From contig NZ_JAAHIH010000007.1 of NCBI RefSeq assembly GCF_010671925.1, forward strand, positions 248,001 through 312,000: a stretch of 64,000 bases of DNA, given 5' to 3'. A program made the translations under genes and the position numbers. Shown in pieces: positions 55,421 through 64,000 of this stretch. Below the pieces are notes generated by a model that saw nothing but the letters and a program-made list of their open reading frames with translations, was not told the origin of the DNA and searched no databases. Origin of the DNA: Moorena sp. SIOASIH (GTDB lineage: Bacteria; Cyanobacteriota; Cyanobacteriia; Cyanobacteriales; Coleofasciculaceae). Position 1 is the first letter of the stretch. Every line of letters starts with the position of its first letter.

Positions 55421-55603
55421 ATGAAACTTTCTTACCGAGGTGTTAGTTATCAAAGTGAACCATCTACCCTAGAAGTATCTGAAGGGGAAATTGGTGGAAC
55501 TTACCGGGGTCATAGCTGGAAAGTTCACCGGATTAAGCATAATCCTTGGCGTAAATCATCGGCTAACATGACCTATCGTGGTGTTAGCTATAAAAGAGGG
55601 TAG
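55421..55603 (+). CDS. DUF4278 protein
   Basis: 60 residues. MKLSYRGVSYQSEPSTLEVS, the EGEIGGTYRGHSW block and C-terminal TYRGVSYKRG match the cyanobacterial DUF4278 family, a short basic protein of unknown function often induced by stress. CGGAGG sits 11 bases before the ATG. A related, longer gene lies 240 bp downstream. Confidence 0.8.
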   Translation: MKLSYRGVSYQSEPSTLEVSEGEIGGTYRGHSWKVHRIKHNPWRKSSANMTYRGVSYKRG

Positions 55604-55699
55604 CTATTAGTATCACTAGTTTTGTTTGAGTCAAAAAGTGCTGGGTGCTGGGTGCGTCAAGACCTCAGGGCTGAGTAAACATTGATCACATATTACTCA

Positions 55700-55770
55700 A
55701 GACTAAACATTTCAGTACTAAACATTTCGGTACTCAGCATTTCAGTACTCAAGATTTCAGTACTAAACAT
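55700..55770. repeat. CATTTCAGTACTAAA-type tandem repeat
   Basis: Four to five units of about 15 bp (AAACATTTCAGTACT, AAACATTTCGGTACT, CAGCATTTCAGTACT and so on) in the 239-bp gap between the DUF4278 genes. Confidence 0.85.
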
Positions 55771-55842
55771 TATTTAAAGCAATCAAGACTATTGAAAAAA
55801 GTAGTCTGAGATTATTATTAGTCAATCGGAGGGGTAATAGAT

Positions 55843-56268
55843 ATGAAACTTAGGTATCGTGGTGTAAGTTACGACGCTGAACCCTCTTTACTAGAAGTGA
55901 GAGAGGGGGAAATTGGTGGTGTTTATCGGGCTCAGAATTGGAAATTTCACTATCCCAGACACATGCCTGAACCGCCACCGGTAAATCATCTGAAATGGCG
56001 TGGTGTTTATTACTGCACTGGTAATGCAACTGTAACTAATTGTGATGTAACTAATTCTCAACCAGTGGCTAAATCGATTTCTACTGTAGCTGCAAAGACA
56101 TCGATTGCTCGCCACCGGCTACAAAAAGTCTTGAATGAGAGCAGAAAAGCGCATCTGGCTACGATGCGCCAAACTTTGGAACATCGTCTAGAGGTAGCTA
56201 AAGCTAAAGGTGATCAGAATCTGGTCAGGCTTCTAGAAGAGGAGTCAAAGCAGATGCAGCCAATCTAG
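55843..56268 (+). CDS. DUF4278 protein with C-terminal extension
   Basis: 141 residues. The first 60 repeat the DUF4278 pattern (MKLRYRGVSYDAEPSLLEVR, GEIGGVYRAQNWKF, LKWRGVYYC). The remainder is a helical, charged tail (ARHRLQKVLNESRKAHLATM, then LEHRLEVAKAKGDQNLVRL). GGAGGGG precedes the ATG by nine bases. Function unknown; it shares a promoter-proximal layout with the shorter gene upstream and may be a duplicate with a new tail. Confidence 0.75.
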   Translation: MKLRYRGVSYDAEPSLLEVREGEIGGVYRAQNWKFHYPRHMPEPPPVNHLKWRGVYYCTGNATVTNCDVTNSQPVAKSISTVAAKTSIARHRLQKVLNESRKAHLATMRQTLEHRLEVAKAKGDQNLVRLLEEESKQMQPI

Positions 56269-56461
56269 TTAGTTAAACCAGATACTCTCACAGGTCTTGG
56301 CGAGTTGGCTATCCACAAATCTCTAACATCAGACAGGGCGATCCACTGCGATCGCTTTTTTGATGCTTTGATTTTTGATGCTTTGATGACTTGCGACACT
56401 CTGGTAGGGCAATATTTGTAACAATTGTCTTACATGAAGCCCGCGCACAGGTAAATCTATC

Positions 56462-59071
56462 ATGCTGAACTCTTATCGTGAACACGTAGCTGAACGGGGA
56501 GCTCAAGGAATTCCTCCCCTACCCCTAAATGCTGAGCAAACATCCCAACTTTGTGAACTGCTGCAAAATCCACCAGCTGGGGAAGAAGAAGCATTAATGG
56601 CTATGTTACGCGATCGCATTCCCCCTGGAGTTGATGAAGCAGCTTATGTTAAAGCTGGGTTTTTAACTGCGATCGCAAAAGCAGAACTCACTAGTCCTCT
56701 GATTTCCCCCCAGGGTGCTGTAGACCTCTTGGGTACTATGGTCGGAGGCTACAATGTCCAATCCCTGGTTGAGTTACTCCAGTCTGATCAGACCACCTTA
56801 GCAGCCGAAGCGGCTACTGCCCTAAGTAAGACATTACTTGTCTTTGATGCCTTCAATGATGTTATAGAAATTTCCGATGTCAATGCCTACGCCAAGCAAG
56901 TGATCGATGCTTGGGCCAATGCTGCCTGGTTCATCCAGCGTCCCAAACTCCCCGAAGCAGTTACTGTGACTGTATTTAAGGTACCCGGAGAAACCAATAC
57001 CGATGACTTATCCCCGGCCACTCACGCCACCACTCGCCCAGATATTCCGTTACATGCCTTGGCCATGTTGGAATCTCGGATACCGTCGGCTTTAGATACT
57101 ATTGCTAAATTAAAACAAAACGGGTATCCTGTGGCTTATGTTGGGGATGTTGTTGGTACTGGTTCATCCCGGAAATCGGCAATTAATTCCTTACTTTGGC
57201 ATATTGGTGAAGATATCCCCTATGTTCCCAATAAGCGGGCTGGGGGATATATCTTAGGTGGCAAAATTGCCCCGATCTTCTTTAACACTGCTGAAGATTC
57301 TGGTGCATTGCCCATTGAGTGCGATGTTTCAAAAATGCAAACAGGGGATGTGATTACCATCCATCCCTACAAGGGTGAAATCACTAACCAAGCTGGGGAA
57401 GTCATTTCCACCTTTACCCTCAAACCCGATACCATCCTCGATGAAGTCCGTGCCGGTGGACGGATTCCGTTACTGATTGGGCGATCGCTTACGGATAAAA
57501 CCCGGGAAGCCTTGGGATTAGAACCAAGTCCCCTGTTTACCCGTCCAAGCATACCAGAAGATACAGGCAAAGGCTTCACCTTAGCCCAGAAGATGGTCGG
57601 TAAAGCCTGTGGCTTACCGGGTGTTCGTCCTGGTAGCTCTTGCGAACCGATCATGACCACAGTTGGTTCCCAGGATACCACAGGACCAATGACTCGGGAT
57701 GAATTGAAAGAACTGGCTTGTCTTGGTTTCAGTGCGGACCTAGTCATGCAAAGCTTCTGCCATACTGCTGCTTATCCCAAGCCCGTTGATGTCAAAGTCC
57801 ATAAACAATTGCCCGACTTCTTTGCCTCTCGTTCTGGTGTAGCCTTGCGTCCTGGGGATGGCATTATCCACTCTTGGTTGAACCGGATGTTATTACCTGA
57901 TACCGTAGGCACTGGTGGAGACTCTCACACCCGTTTCCCCCTAGGCATTTCCTTCCCTGCCGGTTCCGGATTAGTCGCCTTTGGTGCCGCTTTGGGAGTC
58001 ATGCCCTTAGATATGCCGGAATCTGTGTTAGTGCGTTTCAAAGGTGAATTGCAGCCAGGGGTAACATTGCGGGATATTGTCAATGCTATTCCCTATGTGG
58101 CTATTCAAAAAGGATTGTTGACGGTAGAGAAGAGGAATAAGAAAAATGTCTTCTCGGGACGGATTATGGAAATAGAAGGATTGCCCGATTTGAAAGTTGA
58201 GCAAGCCTTTGAACTTACTGACGCTACTGCGGAACGGTCTTGTGCTGGCTGTACCATTAAGCTGGGAGTAGAAACAGTATCTGAGTATTTGCGTTCCAAT
58301 ATCGCCCTACTCAAAAATATGGTTGCACGAGGCTATCAAGATGCCCGTACGATCATGCGTCGGGTGGCCAAGATGGAACAATGGTTGGCAAATCCGGTAC
58401 TGATGGAAGCAGATCCAGATGCAGAGTATGCTGAAATTATCGAGATTGACTTGAATGAAATCACCGAGCCGATTGTAGCGGCTCCCAATGACCCAGATAA
58501 TGTGAAATTGTTGTCTGAAGTCGCAAGCGATCGCATTGATGAAGTATTCATTGGGTCTTGCATGACTAATATTGGACACTACCGTGCTGCAGCCAAAGTC
58601 CTAGAAGGGGAACCCCCTGTTAGCACTCGGTTGTGGATTTGTCCCCCTACCCGGATGGATGAGAAGCAACTCAAAGAAGAAGGGGTTTACGGTATCTTTG
58701 GCATAGCTGGTGCCCGGACTGAAATGCCTGGATGTTCCCTGTGCATGGGGAATCAAGCTCGGGTTGCTGATAAAGCGACTGTATTCTCCACCTCTACTCG
58801 TAATTTTAATAATCGTATGGGTAAAGGTGCCCGAGTCTACTTGGGTTCTGCTGAATTAGCAGCAGCTTGTGCCTTGTTAGGTCGGATTCCCAGCGCTGAA
58901 GAGTATCTCTCAATTGTAGCCGAGAAAATTAATCCTTTTGCTAGTGATTTGTATCAGTATTTGAACTTTGATCAAATCGCTGGATTTGAAGACGAAGGAC
59001 GGGTGATTCCTCTCGAAGAAATGCCCAAAATTGAAGATATTTTGGGTATCCCAGCCGGAACCCTTAAATAG
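56462..59071 (+). CDS. Aconitate hydratase B (AcnB)
   Basis: 869 residues, bifunctional aconitase 2/2-methylisocitrate dehydratase, which isomerises citrate and isocitrate in the TCA cycle. The N-terminal HEAT-like helical domain (EEALMAMLRDRIPPGVDEAA), the swivel segment (GDVVGTGSSRKSAINSLLWH), TGGDSHTRFPLGISFPAGSG, and the [4Fe-4S] cysteines in FIGSCMTNIGH and PGCSLCMGNQ are all present. Length matches bacterial AcnB. It follows the DUF4278 genes after 193 bp, probably as its own unit, and ends in a terminator-like hairpin. Confidence 0.97.
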   Translation: MLNSYREHVAERGAQGIPPLPLNAEQTSQLCELLQNPPAGEEEALMAMLRDRIPPGVDEAAYVKAGFLTAIAKAELTSPLISPQGAVDLLGTMVGGYNVQSLVELLQSDQTTLAAEAATALSKTLLVFDAFNDVIEISDVNAYAKQVIDAWANAAWFIQRPKLPEAVTVTVFKVPGETNTDDLSPATHATTRPDIPLHALAMLESRIPSALDTIAKLKQNGYPVAYVGDVVGTGSSRKSAINSLLWHIGEDIPYVPNKRAGGYILGGKIAPIFFNTAEDSGALPIECDVSKMQTGDVITIHPYKGEITNQAGEVISTFTLKPDTILDEVRAGGRIPLLIGRSLTDKTREALGLEPSPLFTRPSIPEDTGKGFTLAQKMVGKACGLPGVRPGSSCEPIMTTVGSQDTTGPMTRDELKELACLGFSADLVMQSFCHTAAYPKPVDVKVHKQLPDFFASRSGVALRPGDGIIHSWLNRMLLPDTVGTGGDSHTRFPLGISFPAGSGLVAFGAALGVMPLDMPESVLVRFKGELQPGVTLRDIVNAIPYVAIQKGLLTVEKRNKKNVFSGRIMEIEGLPDLKVEQAFELTDATAERSCAGCTIKLGVETVSEYLRSNIALLKNMVARGYQDARTIMRRVAKMEQWLANPVLMEADPDAEYAEIIEIDLNEITEPIVAAPNDPDNVKLLSEVASDRIDEVFIGSCMTNIGHYRAAAKVLEGEPPVSTRLWICPPTRMDEKQLKEEGVYGIFGIAGARTEMPGCSLCMGNQARVADKATVFSTSTRNFNNRMGKGARVYLGSAELAAACALLGRIPSAEEYLSIVAEKINPFASDLYQYLNFDQIAGFEDEGRVIPLEEMPKIEDILGIPAGTLK

Positions 59072-59101
59072 TTGATTTTGAGTTTAGTTTAGCTTAGTTT
59101 T

Positions 59102-59125
59102 CGGGTGACCTGTTGGGTTCACCCG
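59102..59125 (+). terminator. acnB terminator hairpin
   Basis: CGGGTGA pairs with TCACCCG around ten bases, followed by ATTATTTCT. It lies 30 bp past the acnB stop. Confidence 0.65.
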
Positions 59126-59138
59126 ATTATTTCTATGA

Positions 59139-59283
59139 CGTAAGCTATCAGCTATCAGCTATCAGCTATTGCGCATTGCGCACGCTAAGCGAACGCCCTA
59201 CCTTAGGGGAACGAGGTTTATTTTCAGCTGACTGCTGACTGCTGACTGCTGACTGCTGACTGCTGACTGCTGACTGCTGACAT
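59139..59283. repeat. AGCTATC and GACTGCT heptamer arrays
   Basis: TAAGCTATCAGCTATCAGCT at the left, a short inverted core (GCGCATTGCGCACGCTAAGC), then about nine GACTGCT heptamers. It lies between acnB and the hypothetical gene at 59364. Confidence 0.8.
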
Positions 59284-59363
59284 TGAGCGCAATGAGGTAG
59301 CCTAGTAGATGGCACGTTTTTACGCAGAAGAAGTTAGGCGAGGGAAAACCCCTCATAATAACA

Positions 59364-59876
59364 ATGCTTGACTTGACTAAAATCCAATCCATTGCTGAAT
59401 CCTATTCTCCCCAAGAACTATTTGCTGCTTTAGTTTGGCAGCGCCGATTCAATCAGTTTGATGGCCCAGAAGTTATTACTGACCTTTCCAAGCACAGAGA
59501 TTTATGGGCAAGCTTTCTGTTTACCAAACCAGTCTTTGCACCAGATGAACATGGCTTAAGTTTTGGTGGTTTGCTAGATACCCTGCTGGCAATGGCAAAC
59601 TATCGTCCAATGCCAGATAGCAGCATTATTCATTTTGTGGCCTATCCAGCAGATACCTTATACATACTTGCAGAAAATCAAGATACCAAAGTTTCCCAAC
59701 TAATCGATTTGGGTAAAAAATGGCGAGCTGACTCGGTAGAGGTAACTGATGGCACAAACGAAGAGTATAGTTACCGACTCAAACGCCGATTAAGATACCG
59801 ATACGAAGGGGCATTATGGGGAGACGATATTAAACGTGATCGCGATGCAGTTGTTGTTTGCTATTGGTGGGATTGA
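59364..59876 (+). CDS. Hypothetical cyanobacterial protein
   Basis: 170 residues with no family I recognise. The N-terminus SIAESYSPQELFAALVWQRR and the C-terminal LKRRLRYRYEGALWGDDIKR, ending VVVCYWWD, look structured and soluble. No signal peptide or membrane segment. The start at 59364 (ATG in ACAATGCTTGAC) is the first in frame and there is no clear ribosome site. Confidence 0.6.
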   Translation: MLDLTKIQSIAESYSPQELFAALVWQRRFNQFDGPEVITDLSKHRDLWASFLFTKPVFAPDEHGLSFGGLLDTLLAMANYRPMPDSSIIHFVAYPADTLYILAENQDTKVSQLIDLGKKWRADSVEVTDGTNEEYSYRLKRRLRYRYEGALWGDDIKRDRDAVVVCYWWD

Positions 59877-59886
59877 ACTGTATTTA

Positions 59887-60026
59887 AGCAATCAGCTATC
59901 AGTATTCAGCTATCAGTATTCAGCTATCAGTATTCAGCTATTGGCCGTAGGCCACGCTACTTGAGATGCAAACAGCTTTTGAATAATACAAGCTGACCGC
60001 TGAGGGCTGACCACTGACTGCTGATC
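59887..60026. repeat. Mixed heptamer repeat element
   Basis: CAGCTATCAGTATTCAGCTA units on the left, GGCCGTAGGCCACGCTACTT in the core, then GACCGCTGAGGGCTGACCAC-type units. Related to the GTAAGCATT-bounded family but without the outer ends. It sits just downstream of the tRNA gene. Confidence 0.6.
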
Positions 60027-60031
60027 GAATA

Positions 60032-60104
60032 TGCCAGGAGGCGGACTTGAACCGCCGACACGAGGATTTTCAGTCCTCTGCTCTACCAGCTGAGCTATCC
60101 CGGC
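60032..60104 (-). tRNA. tRNA-Phe (GAA)
   Basis: 73 nt. Acceptor GCCGGGA pairs with TCCTGGC, the D arm is GCTC...GAGC, and the anticodon loop CTGAAAA gives GAA. The T arm GGCGGTTCAAGTCCGCC is perfect. CCA is not encoded. Confidence 0.95.
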
Positions 60105-60229
60105 TTGTCTTTTTTCGGCTTGTCTTTTTTGACGCCTTATTAAGTCTAACAAACCTAGTCTGGATTGGCAAGTAGATCAGAAAATTTTTTTTTGTGCGAT
60201 CCAGCCCTTGTGGCACAGGCTTCTAGCCT

Positions 60230-60325
60230 GTTCCCTGCTCCCTGCTCCCTGCTCCCTGCTCCCTATTCCCTATTCCCTATTCCCTGTTCCCTATTCCCTG
60301 TTCCCTATTCCCTATTCCCTGTTCC
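60230..60325. repeat. TCCCTGC and ATTCCCT heptamer array
   Basis: Thirteen or so heptamers (CTCCCTG, then ATTCCCT and GTTCCCT), in the leader region of the ABC1 gene, ending 54 bp before its ATG. Confidence 0.85.
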
Positions 60326-60378
60326 CTACTTTGCCAGAAGTCTAGTATATAACCAAATCACTCAACCACCCTCAGCCA

Positions 60379-62031
60379 ATGTTTTCCCTAACTCAAACCA
60401 GTACCCGCCAGCGAGAAATCCTAGAAGTTGTCTTCCGAAACGGTTGGGATTACATGCGAGGACTCCTAACGGGCAACAAAAATAATGACGAACCTCAACT
60501 CCCCCCTCCCGCTGTCCTTCGTAACATCTTAATCAATTTAGGTCCGGTGTACGTTAAGTTAGGACAACTGCTGTCTACCCGTCCCGACCTATTACCAGGA
60601 GCCTATGTGGAAGTCCTGACTGACTTGCAAGCCAATGTACCACCAGTAGCCTGGAGTGAAATCGAAAGCCTGCTACAGCAAGAACTAGCCAAGCCAATCT
60701 CAGAAACCTTTACTACCATCAATCCCCAAGCCATTGCTGCTGGTTCCATTGGTCAAGTCCATCGCGCTACCCTCAAAAATGGTCAAGACGTGGCTCTGAA
60801 AGTGCAACGTCCTGGGATTGACCAGATAGTTGCCCAAGATATTGCTATCATTAGGGGCTTAGCGGAGTTAGTCTCTCTGACGGAATTTGGTAAGACTTAC
60901 GATATCGTTGCCATAGCTGATGAATTTGTTACTGCCCTAGAAGCAGAACTGGATTTTACCCAAGAAGCTAACTATACCGATAAACTCCGCAGTAATCTAT
61001 CTAATAGCCGCTGGTTCGATTCCCAGCAATTAGTCATACCAAAGATTTACTGGGATTTGACCAGCCAAAAGCTACTCACCATTGAGTGGCTGGAAGGGGC
61101 ACCTCTGCTATCGGCGCAATTATCACAAACTCAAGAGGGCAAAGATACCCAGACCCAGCGACGGGAAATTACCACCCTGTTATTTCGGGCTTTTTTCCAG
61201 CAGGTTTACATCGATGGCTTCTTCCATGCTGACCCCCATCCAGGAAACATATTTTATCTGAGGGATGGTCGTGTCGCTTTATTAGACTGTGGCATGATTG
61301 GACGCTTAGACCCCCGCAGCCAACAGATTTTGACGGAGATGCTCTTAGCAATTGTAGATTTAGATGGCAAGCGATGTGCTCAGTTAACCCTACAACTATC
61401 TGAAGCCGGTGAGTCGGTCAATTTATCTGGCCTGGAAAATGACTATGACCGCATGCTGCGCAAGTATTACAACCGAAGCCTCTCCAAAATCAATTTTAGT
61501 GAAGTGTTTTATGAGATACTGCAAGTCTCGCGAAATAATAAAATCCGCTTACCGGGTAATATGGGTTTATATGCCAAAACCCTAGCTAACTTGGAAGGGG
61601 TTACCCGTGGATTTTATCCCGAAATTAACCTGATCGACCAAATCACCCCCCTGATTACGGAAGTGTTTCGGCGTCAACTCCTGGGAGATAATCCTCTACA
61701 AACCCTTCTCAGAACGATTTTGGATATCAAAAGCCTGTCATTGCGATCGCCTTCTCAAATCGAATTATTTTTAAACCGCGTCAGTTCCGAAACCCTCAAG
61801 TGGAATATTACTGTCCAAGAGCTAGACAAACTACGTTTCAGTATCGATGATTCTGCTAATCGACTCTCCTTCAGTATTGTAGTCGGTTCCCTGATTATCG
61901 GTGCAGCAATTGTGGCTTCAGGAAGCCAAACTCCCGAGATTTCTGTGGTTACTAATATCCTGTTTGCTGCTGCTAGTTTTTTAGGATTGTGGCTAATTGT
62001 CAGTATTTTGCGTTCGGGACGGTTACGATGA
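60379..62031 (+). CDS. ABC1/AarF/UbiB-family atypical kinase
   Basis: 550 residues. The ABC1 motifs are clear: PVYVKLGQLLSTRPDLLP (KxGQ), AAGSIGQVHRATL (Ala-rich nucleotide loop), VALKVQRPGI, FFHADPHPGNIFY and LLDCGMIGRLD. Two C-terminal hydrophobic segments (LSFSIVVGSLIIGAAIVASG and NILFAAASFLGLWLIVSIL) anchor it. Members bind ATP or ADP and affect quinone or prenyl-lipid homeostasis; cyanobacterial ones act at thylakoid-linked membranes. The first ATG in frame is used, with weak upstream signals. Confidence 0.93.
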   Translation: MFSLTQTSTRQREILEVVFRNGWDYMRGLLTGNKNNDEPQLPPPAVLRNILINLGPVYVKLGQLLSTRPDLLPGAYVEVLTDLQANVPPVAWSEIESLLQQELAKPISETFTTINPQAIAAGSIGQVHRATLKNGQDVALKVQRPGIDQIVAQDIAIIRGLAELVSLTEFGKTYDIVAIADEFVTALEAELDFTQEANYTDKLRSNLSNSRWFDSQQLVIPKIYWDLTSQKLLTIEWLEGAPLLSAQLSQTQEGKDTQTQRREITTLLFRAFFQQVYIDGFFHADPHPGNIFYLRDGRVALLDCGMIGRLDPRSQQILTEMLLAIVDLDGKRCAQLTLQLSEAGESVNLSGLENDYDRMLRKYYNRSLSKINFSEVFYEILQVSRNNKIRLPGNMGLYAKTLANLEGVTRGFYPEINLIDQITPLITEVFRRQLLGDNPLQTLLRTILDIKSLSLRSPSQIELFLNRVSSETLKWNITVQELDKLRFSIDDSANRLSFSIVVGSLIIGAAIVASGSQTPEISVVTNILFAAASFLGLWLIVSILRSGRLR

Positions 62032-62039
62032 TTTGATAA

Positions 62040-62110
62040 GGGAGTAGGGAGTAGGGAGTAGGGAGTAGGGAACAGGGAATAGGGAACAGGGAACAGGGAA
62101 TAGGGAACAG
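62040..62110. repeat. GGGAGTA/GGGAACA heptamer array
   Basis: About four GGGAGTA units then GGGAACA and GGGAATA units directly after the ABC1 kinase stop. The stretch 62111-62258 has no gene. Confidence 0.85.
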
Positions 62111-62258
62111 TTGATGCTCCCGTAGGTTGGGTTACGCTATCGCTAACCCAACTAAAGTCTCACGCTTTGTTGGGTTTCGTTGCCTCAACCGCTCCCTAAG
62201 CCATGATCTTTTGTCAGTCAACCACTATTACCCCTCCAGCCCAAACAGAAAAGTGAAG

Positions 62259-62513
62259 CTAGCGGATTAGTCTGTCATATTCATCGTGGTCACCTATCCA
62301 AACCCAAATGAAGTCAGAGCCATCCTCTATTGCTAATGCTCTGTGACTCAATCCAACACGTATTGACCAATATTTTTTACCCACCTTTTTAAAGTTTAGA
62401 GATGGATGATATCGGTCTGCTTTGAGCAACTCATAATTTTTTCGGGCTAGACCTTGAACAGCTTCGGGTAGTGCGTAAAAACGCTTCCAAAATTGCGGTG
62501 TTGTTCGATGCAC
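62259..62513 (-). CDS. RelE/ParE-like toxin
   Basis: 84 residues with ParE/RelE-type features: LARKNYELLKADRYHPSLNF, then KKVGKKYWSIRVGLSHRALAI and WIGDHDEYDRLI, the usual C-terminal strand with His-Asp-x-Tyr. Likely an mRNA interferase or gyrase poison. It follows the antitoxin gene with no gap, so the pair is one operon. Confidence 0.85.
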   Translation of the reverse strand: MHRTTPQFWKRFYALPEAVQGLARKNYELLKADRYHPSLNFKKVGKKYWSIRVGLSHRALAIEDGSDFIWVWIGDHDEYDRLIR

Positions 62514-62714
62514 TTACAAATCCTGTAATTTTCCTTCGGATTTAGCTGTCATTGCTTCCTCAAGTAAGAAGTCTAACTTACCATCGGCGATATCAGCTTC
62601 AAGCTGTTTATCCCAGAGTAACCAGTCTCTTTCAGCAAACCACTCTCTCAAGCGCACGAAATCTTCCTTAGAGAGAGCCTCAATTTCAGCTTGAATCTGT
62701 TCTATTTTTGTCAT
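62514..62714 (-). CDS. Antitoxin partner of the RelE/ParE-like toxin
   Basis: 66 residues, helical and acidic: TKIEQIQAEIEALSKEDFVR, then LREWFAERDWLLWDKQLEAD. The C-terminal FLLEEAMTAKSEGKLQDL is typical of cyanobacterial antitoxins that pair with this toxin. It stops exactly where the toxin starts. Confidence 0.85.
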   Translation of the reverse strand: MTKIEQIQAEIEALSKEDFVRLREWFAERDWLLWDKQLEADIADGKLDFLLEEAMTAKSEGKLQDL

Positions 62715-62913
62715 CAGTAATAACTGACTGCAATACTGGTGAGTACACCTCTATAGTTTAGCATAAAAATCAAGTTTATCTAGGCTATAACTCTATTCCT
62801 TGAAAGGTAGAAGTATAGTTTTATATCATGTTCGGATAATTAGTTATAAAAAACCATTACCCTTTAAACCTTACTCCCTTTCTTCTGCCTTCTGCCTTCT
62901 GCCCTCTGCCTTC

Positions 62914-64000
62914 CTAAGTCAGCTTATCCCGCAATTTTTGAAGATTCTCGCGGCAAGCGATAGTCCTGGGATGATTTGACCCTAACTTTCCTTCAAAAAT
63001 CTCCAAAGCTTGGACAAAAAGAGGTTCGGCCTCGGAGTACCTTCCCTGATTATTGTAGAGTTTAGCCAGACTGTGGAGGGAGTTTGCGAAATCTGGGTGT
63101 TGTTGACCGTATAGTTTTTTCCTCATCTCCAAGGCTTGGACAAAAAGAGGTTCTCCCTCCGAGTACCGTTCCTGATTCCTGTAGAGTGATGCCAGATTGT
63201 GAACGGACATAGCGACATGTGGGTGTTGTTGACCGTATAGTTTTTTCCTGATCTCCAAGGCTTGCAGAAAAAGAGGTTCGGCCTCACAGTACCGTTCCTG
63301 ATCAGAGTAGAGTTCTGCCAGACCGTTGAGAGATTGTGCGACACGTGGGTGTTCAGTACCTACAAGTTTTGTGAACATCTCCAAGGCTTGGACAAAAATA
63401 GGTTCTCCCTCCGAGTACCGTCCCTGATTCCTGTAGAGTTCTGCTAGATTGTTGAGGGAGATAGCGACATCTGGGTGTTCTTGACCTAGGAGTTTTTTCC
63501 TCATCTCCAAGGCTTGGACAAGAAGAGGTTCAGCCTCAAAGTACCGTCCCTGATCCCTGTAGAGTGATGCCAGATTGTTGAGGGAGGTGGCGACAGATCG
63601 GTGTTCTTGACCGTATAGTTTTTTCTTCATCTCCAAGGCTTGGACAAAAAGAGGTTCGGCCTCACAGTACCGTGCCTGATCATAGTAGAGTAATGCCAGA
63701 TTGTTGAGGGAGATAGCGACAGATAGGTGTTCTTGAACGTATAGTGTTGTCTTCATCTCCAAGGCTTGGACAAAAAGAGGTTCGGCCTCCGAGTACCGCC
63801 CCTGATAATGGTAGACTAATGCCAGATTGTTGAGGGAGGTGGCGACATCTGGGTGTTCTTGACCGTATAGTTTTTTCATCATCTCCAAGGCTTGGACATA
63901 TAGAGTTTCTGCCTCGCAGTACCGTCCCTTATTCCTGTAGAGTAATGCTAGATTGTGGAGGGAAGTGGCGACAGCTGGGTGTTCACTGCCTAAACGATTA
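62914..64000 (-). CDS. TPR protein (kinesin-light-chain type), 5' end beyond the window
   Basis: At least 350 residues of 42-residue tandem TPRs, each containing HPDVAxSLNNLAxLYxxQGRYxEAEPLFVQALEMxKKLxGQE. About eight to nine units are visible. The frame continues without a stop to base 64000 (LGSEHPAVATSLHNLALLYRNKGRYCEAE), so an ATG at 63888 is not the start. Such arrays in cyanobacteria often follow NB-ARC or CHAT domains, but here the N-terminus is unseen. The 126-bp DNA repeat is highly conserved, suggesting ongoing gene conversion. Confidence 0.85.
   Translation of the reverse strand, partial: NRLGSEHPAVATSLHNLALLYRNKGRYCEAETLYVQALEMMKKLYGQEHPDVATSLNNLALVYHYQGRYSEAEPLFVQALEMKTTLYVQEHLSVAISLNNLALLYYDQARYCEAEPLFVQALEMKKKLYGQEHRSVATSLNNLASLYRDQGRYFEAEPLLVQALEMRKKLLGQEHPDVAISLNNLAELYRNQGRYSEGEPIFVQALEMFTKLVGTEHPRVAQSLNGLAELYSDQERYCEAEPLFLQALEIRKKLYGQQHPHVAMSVHNLASLYRNQERYSEGEPLFVQALEMRKKLYGQQHPDFANSLHSLAKLYNNQGRYSEAEPLFVQALEIFEGKLGSNHPRTIACRENLQKLRDKLT

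Overview
The window looks like a chromosomal segment of a large-genome filamentous marine cyanobacterium. A Moorena (Moorea)-like organism is my best guess, but this is inferred from style and not from any marker gene. Supporting signs are the frequent GCGATCGC (HIP1-type) palindromes, the many heptanucleotide tandem arrays typical of filamentous cyanobacteria, PEP-CTERM exoproteins, DUF4278 and DUF928 proteins, a CHASE2 cyclase, CHAT-TPR proteins, and a sufR/sufBCDS locus with SufR-type operators.

Layout. (1) 0.2-15 kb: a cell-surface and signalling block with a CHASE2 adenylate/guanylate cyclase, a DUF928 repeat protein and a CHAT-TPR protein. Two tandem filamentous-haemagglutinin-type exoproteins follow; the first is wrecked by an internal deletion, the second is intact. 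A small double-glycine leader peptide relic sits between them. (2) 15.9-23.5 kb: eight same-strand genes that read like a compact biosynthetic cluster: a JmjC/cupin-8 protein, a MAPEG protein, an acyltransferase-like protein, a ThiF/E1-like enzyme, a tryptophanase-type PLP lyase, a GST, a haem-oxygenase-like diiron protein and a PP-loop ATPase. No NRPS, PKS or known RiPP maturase is present. This is my main candidate for an undescribed system. Two tandem PEP-CTERM proteins and a dienelactone-hydrolase-like protein follow. (3) 27-28 kb: a PfkB sugar kinase. (4) 28.5-36.3 kb: an accessory island with a TnpB element that has a structured left end, a ribbon-helix-helix gene, a gene split by an in-frame TAA, a pentapeptide-repeat membrane protein, an integrase fragment, a secreted ricin-type lectin, an Rpn-like nuclease and repeated short blocks between them. 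(5) 37-45 kb: a TPR-LicD protein and the Fe-S assembly locus sufB-C-D-S, with sufR divergent. (6) 45-55 kb: small and hypothetical genes, a duplicated-domain secreted protein, nested mobile elements, a PEP-CTERM protein, a HAD pseudogene split by a MITE, and a membrane HEAT-NACHT protein. (7) 55-64 kb: two DUF4278 proteins, acnB, tRNA-Phe, an ABC1 kinase, a toxin-antitoxin pair and a TPR protein running off the end.

Repeats are unusually informative. At least five MITE-like elements with terminal inverted repeats can be delimited. Two can be 'excised' on paper to restore something meaningful: an open reading frame at 51.17 kb and a perfect hairpin at 38.78 kb. A family of repeats bounded by GTAAGCATT/AATGCTTAC occurs across the window. 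Two copies of a structured element (28.9 and 48.2 kb) share a 16-bp stem whose two strands have changed together.
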